From the NCBI RefSeq assembly GCF_900119735.1, contig NZ_FPJW01000001.1, positions 220,914 to 284,913 of the forward strand: a stretch of DNA of 64,000 nt, read 5' to 3'. Positions 42,633-52,353 of the stretch are shown here, one piece after another; within the stretch, counting starts at the first letter, position 1; each line of letters starts with the position of its first letter. The notes below the pieces were generated by a model. It was given only the letters and a program-made list of their open reading frames with translations, was not told where the DNA came from and did no database searches. The stretch is from Marinospirillum alkaliphilum DSM 21637. GTDB lineage: Bacteria > Pseudomonadota > Gammaproteobacteria > Pseudomonadales > Halomonadaceae. The translations under genes were made by a program, and so were the position numbers.

Positions 42633-43115
42633 TCAGTTGCGCGGTGGCTCAAACACTTCTGGTTTCAAACCAAAATCCTCAGACAGGGTGCCGCGCGCCT
42701 TGTCTGAAGCGTAGTCGCGTGGTGGTTCAACAAGGCTTTCTTCTGTTGTGGTTGCGCTTTGAGTTTTGCTGGTCTTTTCATTAGTGTTGGTCAGTTTTTT
42801 AATGACACCCTCATCACTGCACAGCCGTCCGGCATCATTCAGCAACTGGTCTTCCATGTCTTTCAGTTGTTTGCTCATGGAGGAAAGACCGTCAGCGGTA
42901 CGAGCAAAATGGTCGTTGAGACTTTCTTTGAGCTGGTTAAGCTCCAGTTCACGTTCAGTCAGCTGATGACGAATCCGGATGCTATTGGCCACACTGGAGT
43001 TCATTAGATGATAGGCCAGTGCGCCCAGGCCGGCGCCGATCAGAAAGGCGGTAATCACATAAACCCATTGAATATCGGCAAAAGTCACACGCAGCTCCTC
43101 AGCAAAGGGCGGCAA
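42633..43115 (-). CDS. zapG: YhcB/ZapG family (DUF1043) envelope protein
   Basis: 160 residues: one membrane helix (VYVITAFLIGAGLGALAYHL) near the N-terminus and a coiled coil (RHQLTERELELNQLKESLNDHFARTADGLSSMSKQLKDMEDQLLNDA). YhcB is involved in cell division and envelope integrity in E. coli. The Thr/Glu-rich tail is variable. Divergent from zapE, each with its own promoter. Confidence 0.88.
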   Translation of the reverse strand: MPPFAEELRVTFADIQWVYVITAFLIGAGLGALAYHLMNSSVANSIRIRHQLTERELELNQLKESLNDHFARTADGLSSMSKQLKDMEDQLLNDAGRLCSDEGVIKKLTNTNEKTSKTQSATTTEESLVEPPRDYASDKARGTLSEDFGLKPEVFEPPRN

Positions 43116-43140
43116 ACTCCGCCCGGATGGTTACCCGTGC

Positions 43141-43171
43141 ATTATATCGGCCAGTACAGACTTGTGGTCAA
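43141..43171 (-). promoter_or_regulatory. Candidate promoter of zapG
   Basis: On the minus strand TTGACC, 19 bases, TATAAT. Both hexamers are good, the spacer is two bases long. Confidence 0.5.
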
Positions 43172-43211
43172 GACCTGAGGTATCCAGACACAATCCATTG
43201 GTCGCACGGGG

Positions 43212-43240
43212 TTGGGAGGGTGGGGTGAGTTGCGTATAAT
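43212..43240 (+). promoter_or_regulatory. Sigma-70 promoter of zapE
   Basis: TTGGGA, 17 bases, consensus TATAAT; about 50 bases before the zapE ATG. Confidence 0.65.
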
Positions 43241-43290
43241 CAGCCGATTTTCCTGCAACAACCAGTGAATACAGAAAAGGTGAAGTACAG

Positions 43291-44382
43291 ATGACTCCAA
43301 TGGAGCGTTATCAGCAGGACCTTCAGCGAGAAGACTTCAAGTCGGATCCAGCGCAAAAGATGGCGGTGGAGCACTTGCAAAGACTGCATGATGAATTGGT
43401 GGCAAACAAGCCTGCGCGCAGCGGTTTATTGTCGCGTCTGACTGGGCGTGGCAAGAAGGCGGAGCCCATCAAGGGGCTCTATTTCTGGGGTGGTGTGGGT
43501 CGCGGTAAAACCTACCTGGTTGATACCTTCTATGAGTGTCTGCCGTTTGACCAGAAAATGCGTAATCATTTTCACCGCTTCATGCAGCGGGTGCATGCGG
43601 ATCTTAAAAGATTTGATGGTCAGCCCAACCCGCTGAAGCTGGTTGCCAAAGAGTTGGCCAAAGAAATTCGGGTGCTTTGTCTGGATGAGTTTTTTGTCAA
43701 GGACATCACTGATGCCATGATCCTTGGCAACCTGATGGAGGCGCTGTTTGAAGAAGGTGTGGTGCTGGTCACCACCTCCAATATTGTGCCTGACGGCCTC
43801 TACAAAGACGGTTTGCAGCGTGCCCGTTTTTTGCCGGCGATAGATCTGCTGAAGCGTTATACCGAAGTAGTGAATGTGGATAGTGGTGTTGATTACCGTC
43901 TGCGTACCCTGGAGCAGGCAGAAATTTATCACTCACCATTGGATGCAGAAGCGGATGCCAGCCTGAATCGCAGTTTTGAAGCGATGGTGATGGTGGAGGG
44001 GCAGCGTGATCTGGCGATAGATATTAATGGTCGTCCGATTGTTGCCCGGCGTTGTCATGATCAGGTGGCCTGGTTTGATTTTTCGACGCTTTGTGATGGC
44101 CCCCGTAGTCAGTACGACTACATTGAGCTGTCAAAAATTTTCCAGACCGTGCTCTTGTCCAATGTGCCGCAACTGGGCCGGGAAAAAGATGATCAGACCC
44201 GCCGCTTCATTAACCTGATCGACGAGTTTTATGATCGTAACGTCAAGGTGATCATTTCTGCGGCAGTACCAATTGATCAATTGTATACCGGCGGCAATCT
44301 GGCTTTTGAAATTGAGCGTACCAAAAGTCGCTTGCTTGAGATGCAGTCGCACGAGTATCTGGGGCGTGAACATAAACCCTAG
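43291..44382 (+). CDS. zapE: AFG1-like ATPase ZapE
   Basis: 363 residues. Walker A GGVGRGKTYLVDTF, HFHRFMQRVHADL, Walker B-like LCLDEFFVKDITDAMIL, and TTSNIVPDGLYKDGLQRARFLPAI. ZapE is an ATPase associated with the Z ring under low oxygen and with membrane-protein turnover. Position before rplM-rpsI is conserved. Confidence 0.94.
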   Translation: MTPMERYQQDLQREDFKSDPAQKMAVEHLQRLHDELVANKPARSGLLSRLTGRGKKAEPIKGLYFWGGVGRGKTYLVDTFYECLPFDQKMRNHFHRFMQRVHADLKRFDGQPNPLKLVAKELAKEIRVLCLDEFFVKDITDAMILGNLMEALFEEGVVLVTTSNIVPDGLYKDGLQRARFLPAIDLLKRYTEVVNVDSGVDYRLRTLEQAEIYHSPLDAEADASLNRSFEAMVMVEGQRDLAIDINGRPIVARRCHDQVAWFDFSTLCDGPRSQYDYIELSKIFQTVLLSNVPQLGREKDDQTRRFINLIDEFYDRNVKVIISAAVPIDQLYTGGNLAFEIERTKSRLLEMQSHEYLGREHKP

Positions 44383-44386
44383 GGGC

Positions 44387-44415
44387 TGGACGCAGCGCTT
44401 ATGCTGGTATAGAAT
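44387..44415 (+). promoter_or_regulatory. Promoter of the rplM-rpsI operon
   Basis: TGGACG, 17 bases, TAGAAT just after zapE. The leader of about 140 bases to rplM contains stems (for instance CTGAA/TTCAG near 44423-44445) that might serve autoregulation, but I recognise no known L13 leader. Confidence 0.55.
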
Positions 44416-44559
44416 TCGCGCTCCTGAAAAGCTTGTATTCTTCAGGTCCAGATGTTGTATGGAAGGCTTAGGCTTCGGTACAACCAATAAAAATAGGTAT
44501 TGATCAGTGCGATCTGGGGTTTCCCAAGTCGTGAAGGTCCTACTGAGGTTATTGATTTA

Positions 44560-44988
44560 ATGAAAACTTTTTCCGCAAAACCAGCTAGCGTAAAGCGCGA
44601 CTGGTACGTGGTTGATGCCACGGACAAAACGCTGGGTCGCCTGGCAACTGAACTGGCCCGCCGCCTGCGTGGCAAGCACAAGCCTGAATACACCCCGCAC
44701 GTTGATACTGGCGATTACCTGGTGATCATCAACGCCGAGAAGGTGCGTGTGACTGGCAACAAGTCCAAGGACAAGATGTACTACCGCCACACCGGTTTTC
44801 CCGGTGGTATCAAAGAAATGTCTTTTGAAAAGCTGATTGATCATGCGCCTGAGCGTGTCATTCAGGGTGCAGTGAAGGGTATGCTGCCCAAGGGTCCTCT
44901 GGGTCGTGCCATGCTGGCCAAGCTGAAGATTTATGCCGGCGCTGAACACCCCCATGCTGCCCAGCAACCGCAAACTCTGAATATCTAA
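44560..44988 (+). CDS. rplM: 50S ribosomal protein L13
   Basis: 142 residues: [52 protein letters not shown] and [19 protein letters not shown] are unmistakable. Early assembly protein of 23S rRNA. Start at 44560 as in homologues; the frame begins 60 bases upstream without support. Operon with rpsI 13 bases away. Confidence 0.98.
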   Translation: MKTFSAKPASVKRDWYVVDATDKTLGRLATELARRLRGKHKPEYTPHVDTGDYLVIINAEKVRVTGNKSKDKMYYRHTGFPGGIKEMSFEKLIDHAPERVIQGAVKGMLPKGPLGRAMLAKLKIYAGAEHPHAAQQPQTLNI

Positions 44989-45001
44989 CGGAAGGGTCGT
45001 C

Positions 45002-45394
45002 ATGTCTGCTAATCTAAACTACGGCACCGGCCGTCGCAAAACCTCCACTGCCCGTGTATTTCTGAAGCCCGGCAGTGGCAAGATCTCTATTAATGGCTCC
45101 AGCCTGACTGAGTATTTCGGTCGCGAAACTTCTCGCATGATCGTGATGCAGCCGCTGGAACTGACTGGTAATGTTGAAAAGTTTGACCTGTTCATCACTG
45201 TTGCTGGTGGTGGCTCCAGTGGTCAGGCTGGGGCAATTCGCCACGGCATCACCCGCGCCCTGATGGATTATGATGAGTCCCTGCGCAGCAGCCTGCGTGC
45301 CGCTGGATATGTGACTCGTGATGCGCGTATGGTTGAGCGTAAGAAGGTGGGTCTGCGTAAAGCTCGTAAGCGTCCGCAGTACTCCAAGCGTTAA
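45002..45394 (+). CDS. rpsI: 30S ribosomal protein S9
   Basis: 130 residues, ending in the conserved [17 protein letters not shown] tail that reaches the P-site t[25 protein letters not shown] opens the protein. Followed by a strong terminator. Confidence 0.98.
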   Translation: MSANLNYGTGRRKTSTARVFLKPGSGKISINGSSLTEYFGRETSRMIVMQPLELTGNVEKFDLFITVAGGGSSGQAGAIRHGITRALMDYDESLRSSLRAAGYVTRDARMVERKKVGLRKARKRPQYSKR

Positions 45395-45424
45395 TCGATG
45401 GGTCCGGCTCAGGCCACCCGCAAG

Positions 45425-45460
45425 AAACGCCCGGCCGCTGTTGGTTGGGCGTTTTTTTTT
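45425..45460 (+). terminator. Rho-independent terminator of rplM-rpsI
   Basis: AAACGCCC (45425-45432) pairs with GGGCGTTT, then a run of nine T to 45460, 30 bases after the rpsI stop. Confidence 0.93.
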
Positions 45461-45514
45461 GCTGCGACAAGCAGCTATACCACTAATTCATTATCTTTAA
45501 TAAGGTCGCCTTTC

Positions 45515-45543
45515 TTGTGTTAACTGGCGCTTTTTTTTAAGAT
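45515..45543 (+). promoter_or_regulatory. Promoter of petABC
   Basis: TTGTGT, 17 bases, TAAGAT; transcription would start about 65 bases before petA. Confidence 0.55.
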
Positions 45544-45617
45544 ACGGCCTATTTGAAAAATGGTTCGGGACGCTATGGCGTACCTGAATGAAGTTTTGTC
45601 GATGGGGAGAACCTTCA

Positions 45618-46214
45618 ATGAGTAATGATGGCGTGAACAAGGGGCGGCGACGCTTCCTCGTTGGTGCGACATCCGTCGTAGGGGCGGTGGGCGCAGTCGG
45701 GGTTGCGGTACCTTTTGTGGCCTCCTGGAATCCCAGTGCCAGGGCTCGTGCTGCAGGTGCACCGGCTCGTGCTGATATTTCCAGGCTGGAACCAGGTCAG
45801 CAGATGACTGTTGAGTGGCGTGGTCGTCCGGTATGGATCATCCACCGTACACCGGAAATGCTGGAAACTTTGGCACAGGTTGAAGACCGTTTGTCGGATC
45901 CCAACTCCGATGTGTCCAGTCAACAGCCCGTGTATGCCAAAAACCGCACTCGCTCCATCAAGCCGGAGTACGCGGTGGTGATTGGTATCTGTACCCACCT
46001 GGGTTGTTCACCAACCTATCGTCCTGAGGTTGCTCCTGCTGACCTCGGCAGCACTTGGTTGGGTGGTTTCTTTTGCCCCTGTCACGGTTCACGCTTTGAC
46101 CTGTCCGGTCGCGTATTCCGCAACCAGCCGGCACCGACTAACCTGGAAGTGCCTCCCTACAGCTACCTGGACGAGAATACCATTATCATTGGTGTCGATG
46201 AGGAGAACGCCTGA
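45618..46214 (+). CDS. petA: Ubiquinol-cytochrome c reductase, Rieske iron-sulfur subunit
   Basis: 198 residues with a Tat-type N-terminus (KGRRRFLVGATSVVGAVGAVG) that serves as membrane anchor, and cluster ligands in CTHLGC and CPCHGS. It passes electrons from ubiquinol to cytochrome c1. Start at 45618, GGGGAGA upstream. Stop overlaps the petB start (TGATG). Confidence 0.97.
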   Translation: MSNDGVNKGRRRFLVGATSVVGAVGAVGVAVPFVASWNPSARARAAGAPARADISRLEPGQQMTVEWRGRPVWIIHRTPEMLETLAQVEDRLSDPNSDVSSQQPVYAKNRTRSIKPEYAVVIGICTHLGCSPTYRPEVAPADLGSTWLGGFFCPCHGSRFDLSGRVFRNQPAPTNLEVPPYSYLDENTIIIGVDEENA

Positions 46215-47473
46215 TGGGTAACCCGAATCGCGCAAAGGCTGAAAAAGGTCTGATGCGGTGGATTGATGACCGCTTCCCTGCAACCCAGCTGTGGCAGGAT
46301 CACCTGAGCAAGTATTATGCGCCCAAAAACTTTAACTTCTGGTACTTCTTTGGCTCTCTGGCACTGTTGATGCTGGTGAACCAGATCCTGACCGGTATCT
46401 GGCTGACCATGAGCTACAATCCTTCCGCTGAAGGTGCCTTTGCCTCCATGGAATACATCATGCGTGATGTAGAGTATGGCTGGCTGATTCGCTACATGCA
46501 CACTACCGGTGCATCGGCTTTCTTTGTGGTGGTTTACCTGCACATGCTGCGCGGCATGATGTATGGCTCCTACCAGAAGCCACGTGAGCTGATCTGGATT
46601 TTTGGTATGACCATCTATCTGGCGCTAATGGCTGAAGCCTTCATGGGCTACATGCTGCCCTGGGGTCAGATGTCCTATTGGGGTGCCCAGGTTATCATCT
46701 CCCTGTTTGGTGCCATTCCGCTGATCGGTCCTGATCTGGCGCAGTGGGTACGTGGTGACTACCTGATCTCCGGTATTACCCTGAACCGCTTCTTTGCCCT
46801 GCATGTGGTTGCTCTGCCAATCGTGATTCTGGCGCTGGTGGTACTGCACATCATTGCCCTCCACGAAGTGGGCTCCAACAACCCGGACGGTGTTGAGATC
46901 AAGGAAAACCTGGATGAGAACGGTGTGCCGAAAGACGGTATTCCTTTCCACCCCTACTACACCGTGAAAGACATTGTGGGTGTGGCAGTGTTTGCCTTTG
47001 TATTTGCCATCGTGGTGTTTTACTTCCCTGAAATGGGCGGCTTCTTCATTGAGCATCCGAACTTTGAGCCAGCCAACCCGCTGAAAACTCCGGACCACAT
47101 TGCCCCGGTATGGTATTTCACACCCTTCTACGCCATTCTGCGCGCGATTACCTTCTCGCTGTTCGGTCTGGATGCGAAGTTCCTGGGTGTTGTATTTATG
47201 GGTGCTGCCATTGCTGTACTGTTTGTACTGCCCTGGCTGGATCGTAGCCCTGTTAAATCCATCCGCTACAAAGGCTGGATGAGCAAGGTTGCACTGGTTC
47301 TGTTCTGCATCAGCTTTGTAGTTCTGGGTATTCTGGGTGCGCTGCCGTCTACTCCCGGCCGTACCGTAGTAGCACAGATTGCAACTGCAGTGTATTTCCT
47401 CTACTTCGTTCTGATGCCTTTCTACACCAGAATTGAGAAGTGCAAACCAGTTCCAGAAAGGGTGACCGGCTGA
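46214..47473 (+). CDS. petB: Cytochrome b of the bc1 complex
   Basis: 419 residues, eight membrane segments. Haem ligand histidines are in GWLIRYMHTTGASAFFVVVYLHMLRG and RFFALHVVALPIVILALVVLHIIALHE; the Qo-site PEW-type motif is ...PVWYFTPFYAILRAI. It contains the quinol oxidation and reduction sites. One-base overlaps with both neighbours. Confidence 0.97.
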   Translation: MGNPNRAKAEKGLMRWIDDRFPATQLWQDHLSKYYAPKNFNFWYFFGSLALLMLVNQILTGIWLTMSYNPSAEGAFASMEYIMRDVEYGWLIRYMHTTGASAFFVVVYLHMLRGMMYGSYQKPRELIWIFGMTIYLALMAEAFMGYMLPWGQMSYWGAQVIISLFGAIPLIGPDLAQWVRGDYLISGITLNRFFALHVVALPIVILALVVLHIIALHEVGSNNPDGVEIKENLDENGVPKDGIPFHPYYTVKDIVGVAVFAFVFAIVVFYFPEMGGFFIEHPNFEPANPLKTPDHIAPVWYFTPFYAILRAITFSLFGLDAKFLGVVFMGAAIAVLFVLPWLDRSPVKSIRYKGWMSKVALVLFCISFVVLGILGALPSTPGRTVVAQIATAVYFLYFVLMPFYTRIEKCKPVPERVTG

Positions 47474-48237
47474 TGAAAAAGCAACTGATCGCATTACTGG
47501 TGGCTCTGGTGCCGGCTCTGGCACTGGCTGCCCCATCCGGCAGACTGGATCCGATGAAGCCGGATATCTATAACTTTGAATCCCTGCACAATGGTGCGCG
47601 CCTGTTCGTGAACTACTGCATGGGCTGTCACTCAGCGGAGCATCAGCGTTTTGCCCGTACTGCTGAAGATCTGGGTATTCCACAGGAAGTGATTGAGGAG
47701 AACCTGATCCTGAGCCCGCAACTGGCCTACAACGATCAGATGCGCATTGGCATGACTGCATCTGACGCTGCTGCCTGGTTTGGCACGCCGCCGCCGGATC
47801 TGAGCCTGATGACACGCTTGAAGGGTGCGGATTATGTCTACAGCCTGCTGCGTGGTTATCACCTGGATCCAAGCCGTCCATTTGGTGTGAACAATACCGT
47901 GTTTGCGGATATCGGTATGCCACATCCGCTGCTGGACCTGCAGGGTGAGTATGAGCTGGTTTGTGATCCAAATGCTGTAGAAGCTCGTACTGTTGATCCA
48001 CTGAAAGGTACTGTTGCTAACCCGCGCGACTGCTTCCGTGAAGTACGTGCTGGCAGCCTGTCTCCGGCTGAGTATGATCGTGCAGTTTATGATCTGACCA
48101 ACTTCCTGGTGTATGTAGCTGAGCCCAGTAAGTATCAGAGTGATCGTCTTGGTCCAAAAGTGCTGATCTTCATCTTTGTATTCTTCATCTTTGCGTACCT
48201 GCTGAAGAAGGAATACTGGCGGGATATCAAGCATTGA
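47473..48237 (+). CDS. petC: Cytochrome c1
   Basis: 254 residues: signal peptide (QLIALLVALVPALALA), haem c motif CMGCH at about residue 52, axial methionine region, and a C-terminal membrane anchor (KVLIFIFVFFIFAYLLKKEYW). Completes the bc1 complex. Start ATG overlaps the petB stop. Confidence 0.96.
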   Translation: MKKQLIALLVALVPALALAAPSGRLDPMKPDIYNFESLHNGARLFVNYCMGCHSAEHQRFARTAEDLGIPQEVIEENLILSPQLAYNDQMRIGMTASDAAAWFGTPPPDLSLMTRLKGADYVYSLLRGYHLDPSRPFGVNNTVFADIGMPHPLLDLQGEYELVCDPNAVEARTVDPLKGTVANPRDCFREVRAGSLSPAEYDRAVYDLTNFLVYVAEPSKYQSDRLGPKVLIFIFVFFIFAYLLKKEYWRDIKH

Positions 48238-48280
48238 TCAGCTTGTTGTGGCAGAAATGCGCAATGTGATGTAAATGCTG

Positions 48281-48313
48281 GCAAAAAGCGCGCGATTATC
48301 GTGCGCTTTTTGC
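48281..48313 (+). terminator. Rho-independent terminator of petABC
   Basis: GCAAAAAGCGC and GCGCTTTTTGC are perfect complements around an 11-base loop, with a further T-tract just after. Confidence 0.88.
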
Positions 48314-48339
48314 TTTTTGCGGCCCTGAAAGGTTATAGT
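48310..48339 (+). promoter_or_regulatory. Candidate promoter of sspAB
   Basis: TTGCTT, 18 bases, TATAGT; the -35 overlaps the 3' arm of the petABC terminator. Confidence 0.5.
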
Positions 48340-48370
48340 AACGGGCTGGATGATTAGTGAGGATTTATCA

Positions 48371-48997
48371 ATGGGCGTTGTAACCAAGCGTTCTTCCATG
48401 ACCTTTTTCTCTGATGGTTCCGACCATTACAGTCATAGGGTACGTATTGTACTGGCAGAAAAAGGCATTACTGTTGATTTGCTGGATATCAACCCCACCA
48501 ACAAACCGGACGAGCTGGCAGATCTTAACCCCTACAACAGTTTGCCAACCTTGCTGGACCGTGATCTGGTGCTTTATGAGTCGAAGGTGATGATGGAGTA
48601 CCTGGATGAACGTTTTCCTCATCCACCTTTGTTGCCAGTGTATCCGGTTGCTCGTGCACAGAGTCGTCTGTGGGTGCACCGCATTGAAAAGGAATGGAGT
48701 CCCCTTGTTGATTTGTTAACCAGTGATGAGAGCGCCAAAAAAGTGGATAAGGCACGCAAAGAGCTGCGAGAAAGCATCATTGGGGTTTCACCAATCTTTG
48801 TTGACCGCCCTTTCTTTATGAGTGATGAGTTCAGTCTGGTGGATTGTTGTGTATTGCCAATCCTCTGGCGTTTGCCCTTTTTTGGTATTGATCTGCCAGA
48901 AAAGCAGGTAAAACCTCTGCTGGATTATATGGAACGTTCTTTCAGTCGGGATGGCTTTATTGACAGCCTGTCTGAAGCTGAGCGGGAAATGAGATAA
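48371..48997 (+). CDS. sspA: Stringent starvation protein A
   Basis: 208 residues, glutathione-S-transferase-like fold without the catalytic residue: [60 protein letters not shown]. It binds RNA polymerase and alters stationary-phase and acid-stress transcription. Upstream of sspB. Confidence 0.95.
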   Translation: MGVVTKRSSMTFFSDGSDHYSHRVRIVLAEKGITVDLLDINPTNKPDELADLNPYNSLPTLLDRDLVLYESKVMMEYLDERFPHPPLLPVYPVARAQSRLWVHRIEKEWSPLVDLLTSDESAKKVDKARKELRESIIGVSPIFVDRPFFMSDEFSLVDCCVLPILWRLPFFGIDLPEKQVKPLLDYMERSFSRDGFIDSLSEAEREMR

Positions 48998-49014
48998 CAA
49001 CAGGTATTACTGAA

Positions 49015-49464
49015 ATGACTGCTTCAAGCCGCCCCTACCTGCTCCGTGCTCTTTATGAGTGGTTGCTGGACAATCAATTGACACCTTATGTCATTGTTGC
49101 TGCTGATATGGATGGGGTGGTTGTACCCAGAGCTCACGTTCAGGATGGGCAGCTGGTATTGAATATTTCACCGGATGCCACACGTGATTTACTGATTGAT
49201 GATCAGGCGCTGGCATTCAGTGCCCGTTTTGGCGGGGTGCCGATGCAGCTTTATATCCCCGTTGATGCTGTGTTAGCCATTTATGCGCGTGAGAATGGAG
49301 CAGGCATGGTGTTTGGTCAGGAGCCGCGGCTGGTTGAATCGCAAGTTGCTGCGGCCGTTACTGCAGATGCTGGATCTGAAACATCAGCAGAGGATTCGAC
49401 AGTCGAGGCAGCCGGTCAGGCAGCTCGTAGCCGCACTGTTTCCCATCTGAAAGTCGTTAAATAG
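49015..49464 (+). CDS. sspB: ClpXP adaptor SspB
   Basis: 149 residues: RPYLLRALYEWLLDNQLTPYVIVAADMDGVVVP and DLLIDDQALAFSARFGGVPMQLYIPVDAVLAIYARENG. It delivers ssrA-tagged proteins to ClpXP; the C-terminal ClpX-binding tail is SRTVSHLKVVK. Linked with sspA. Confidence 0.95.
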   Translation: MTASSRPYLLRALYEWLLDNQLTPYVIVAADMDGVVVPRAHVQDGQLVLNISPDATRDLLIDDQALAFSARFGGVPMQLYIPVDAVLAIYARENGAGMVFGQEPRLVESQVAAAVTADAGSETSAEDSTVEAAGQAARSRTVSHLKVVK

Positions 49465-49474
49465 CTGCGGCGGA

Positions 49475-50474
<1,000 letters not shown>

Positions 50475-50478
50475 GCTT

Positions 50479-52353
50479 TCAGTCCGGTAGTATCTGGTCA
50501 ACCAATTGCTGTTGTTCAAAAGCGCTAGCGGTGAGTGGTTGTGGGCGGCCATTAATAAACTGGGCCCATTGCAGCTCACGTTGAATGCGACGGTTCTGCT
50601 GGCTGAGGCGTCCTGTTGCACCCTGGATGCGGCTTTCTGGCAGGGCTTCAAGCAGTGGCAGACGTTGTGCCAGCAGATAGGCGTCAGCGCCCATGGCATA
50701 AAGTCGGCCATAACGGCTCATGGCCTCCGGCCAGATCTGGCGCATTTCACGCGCCAGGGGGTCGCCACTGTCGAGATACCAGGGAATGTCACAGAAAGCG
50801 ATGCCGTTCATGTCCCGGTCAAGGGAAGGGTTTGCCTGGCCGCTGAATACTGATGAGGTGGCCAGTACTGGTAGGCCGGATGCCATCAGGAAGCTCAGAG
50901 CTGGCTTAATCTGACGAGCGGTGGCTGGGTCGGCATGCAGGAACAGGAAGTCGCTGTCCTCGCGTGGGCGTGGAACAAAATGGGGGCGCTGGCCAAGCAA
51001 ACGAGTCAGGCGTTGATGGCGTTGCTGGCTGTGCTGCACTTCCAGTAGTTGTCTGAGTGAGGCGTCCAGGGTCAGATTTTCACCGAACTGGCGGGTATGG
51101 CTGATCTCGCCGCCCAGTTCCTGCCAGGTTTTGATGAAACTGGCCTCAACCCGGGTACCCCAGCTGCTTTCCGGGGTTAATACCAGTGCACGGCGAAAAC
51201 CACTTTGCCAGGCCTTGATGGCCACCTGCTGGGCTTCGTTCTCTGCGGACAGGCCAAACTGGAACATGTTGCGACTGGGGGTGGTGTCATCATTGCCATA
51301 GTTCAGTGCCAGTGTTGGCAGCGGCAGACTGCGACGTCGTTCCAACAGGTCAACCTGGGCTTTGGCCAGGGGGCCAATCACAACTTCGGCGCCGTCACGC
51401 TGCGCCATGCGATAGAGGTCGTCTAAATTGTTGGCCTGGGAGTCGTAAAAGCTGAGGCGGGGTGGATCCAGGTAGCGGCGTTGAGCATCCAGATGGCGGC
51501 TGATCAGTGCATCACGGATGGCTGCAGCTGCTTCTGCCAGGGGGCCGCTTTCCGGAAGGAACACGGCCAGATGTTGAATACGCTGTTCGCTGAGTTTTAC
51601 CAGTAGTTTGATGTCTTCTGGCAGGTTGTTGCGTGCAGGGTGTTGTGGCCAGCGGCCAAGCCATTTGTCCAACAGGGTATTGATCTGTTGTGGCGATTCG
51701 GTGGCTGAATGGCGAATCAGTGCAAGCTCCATCCAGCCAAGCAGCAAGAGCTGGCGTTCCTGTTGGGTGAGTTGACGCAGCTCTTCACCGCTGAGCTGAT
51801 TGAGGTTACTCCATAGCTGTTGCTGCGCACTGGTGCGCTGTTCGTCGCTTGTGGCGAGCAGGGTTTGTCGATGGCGTTGCTGTACAGCGCTGGCATAAAA
51901 ACCGGTCAGTAAAAAGGCATCCGCACGGTAACCGGCCAGGCGGTATTCCTGTTGTTGATCCAGACGCGGCAGTTGTTGGCTGAAACGATCGATCAAACGT
52001 AAAACGACCCAGCCATCATCCAGCGCCAGGCCACTGATGGCTGCAGTTTCCAGCGCCTGCCAGTGAAAGCTGGCGGGAATCAGTTGAATCTGCAAGGATT
52101 GGATCAGGTCCAGGCTTTCCTGAAATCTTTGTTGCTGTGCTAAGATTCCCGCTGCATCCAGCCTGACCAGCTGTGCCTCAACTTCGGGATTGGCGTGAGG
52201 CGCGCGGTCTTCTGATACCACAACACTGGTTCGTAATGGCAGTTGGCCTGATGGCTCTTTGGTGGCGCAACCGGCCAGCATGACCAGTAGCAGGCATAAC
52301 ATGCCTGCGCGGCAGGCTGAAAAATTCAATGTCACTCTGGTTGATCCTTTCAT
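50479..52353 (-). CDS. lpoA: Penicillin-binding-protein activator LpoA
   Basis: 624 residues. Lipoprotein signal with lipobox LAGC (Cys29), a TPR-like N-terminal domain and a periplasmic-binding-protein-like C-terminal domain (VVIGPLAKAQVDLLERR, LPTLALNYG, RRALVLTPESSWGTRVEASFIKTW). It activates PBP1A from the outer membrane. Start at 52353 keeps a basic n-region before the hydrophobic core; this ATG overlaps the divergent rsmI ATG by two bases. Confidence 0.9.
   Translation of the reverse strand: MKGSTRVTLNFSACRAGMLCLLLVMLAGCATKEPSGQLPLRTSVVVSEDRAPHANPEVEAQLVRLDAAGILAQQQRFQESLDLIQSLQIQLIPASFHWQALETAAISGLALDDGWVVLRLIDRFSQQLPRLDQQQEYRLAGYRADAFLLTGFYASAVQQRHRQTLLATSDEQRTSAQQQLWSNLNQLSGEELRQLTQQERQLLLLGWMELALIRHSATESPQQINTLLDKWLGRWPQHPARNNLPEDIKLLVKLSEQRIQHLAVFLPESGPLAEAAAAIRDALISRHLDAQRRYLDPPRLSFYDSQANNLDDLYRMAQRDGAEVVIGPLAKAQVDLLERRRSLPLPTLALNYGNDDTTPSRNMFQFGLSAENEAQQVAIKAWQSGFRRALVLTPESSWGTRVEASFIKTWQELGGEISHTRQFGENLTLDASLRQLLEVQHSQQRHQRLTRLLGQRPHFVPRPREDSDFLFLHADPATARQIKPALSFLMASGLPVLATSSVFSGQANPSLDRDMNGIAFCDIPWYLDSGDPLAREMRQIWPEAMSRYGRLYAMGADAYLLAQRLPLLEALPESRIQGATGRLSQQNRRIQRELQWAQFINGRPQPLTASAFEQQQLVDQILPD

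Noticed and set aside
46625-48001. Long open frame antisense to petB/petC (458 codons)
   Set aside because: Low-complexity Q/H-rich translation that is a shadow of the bc1 genes.
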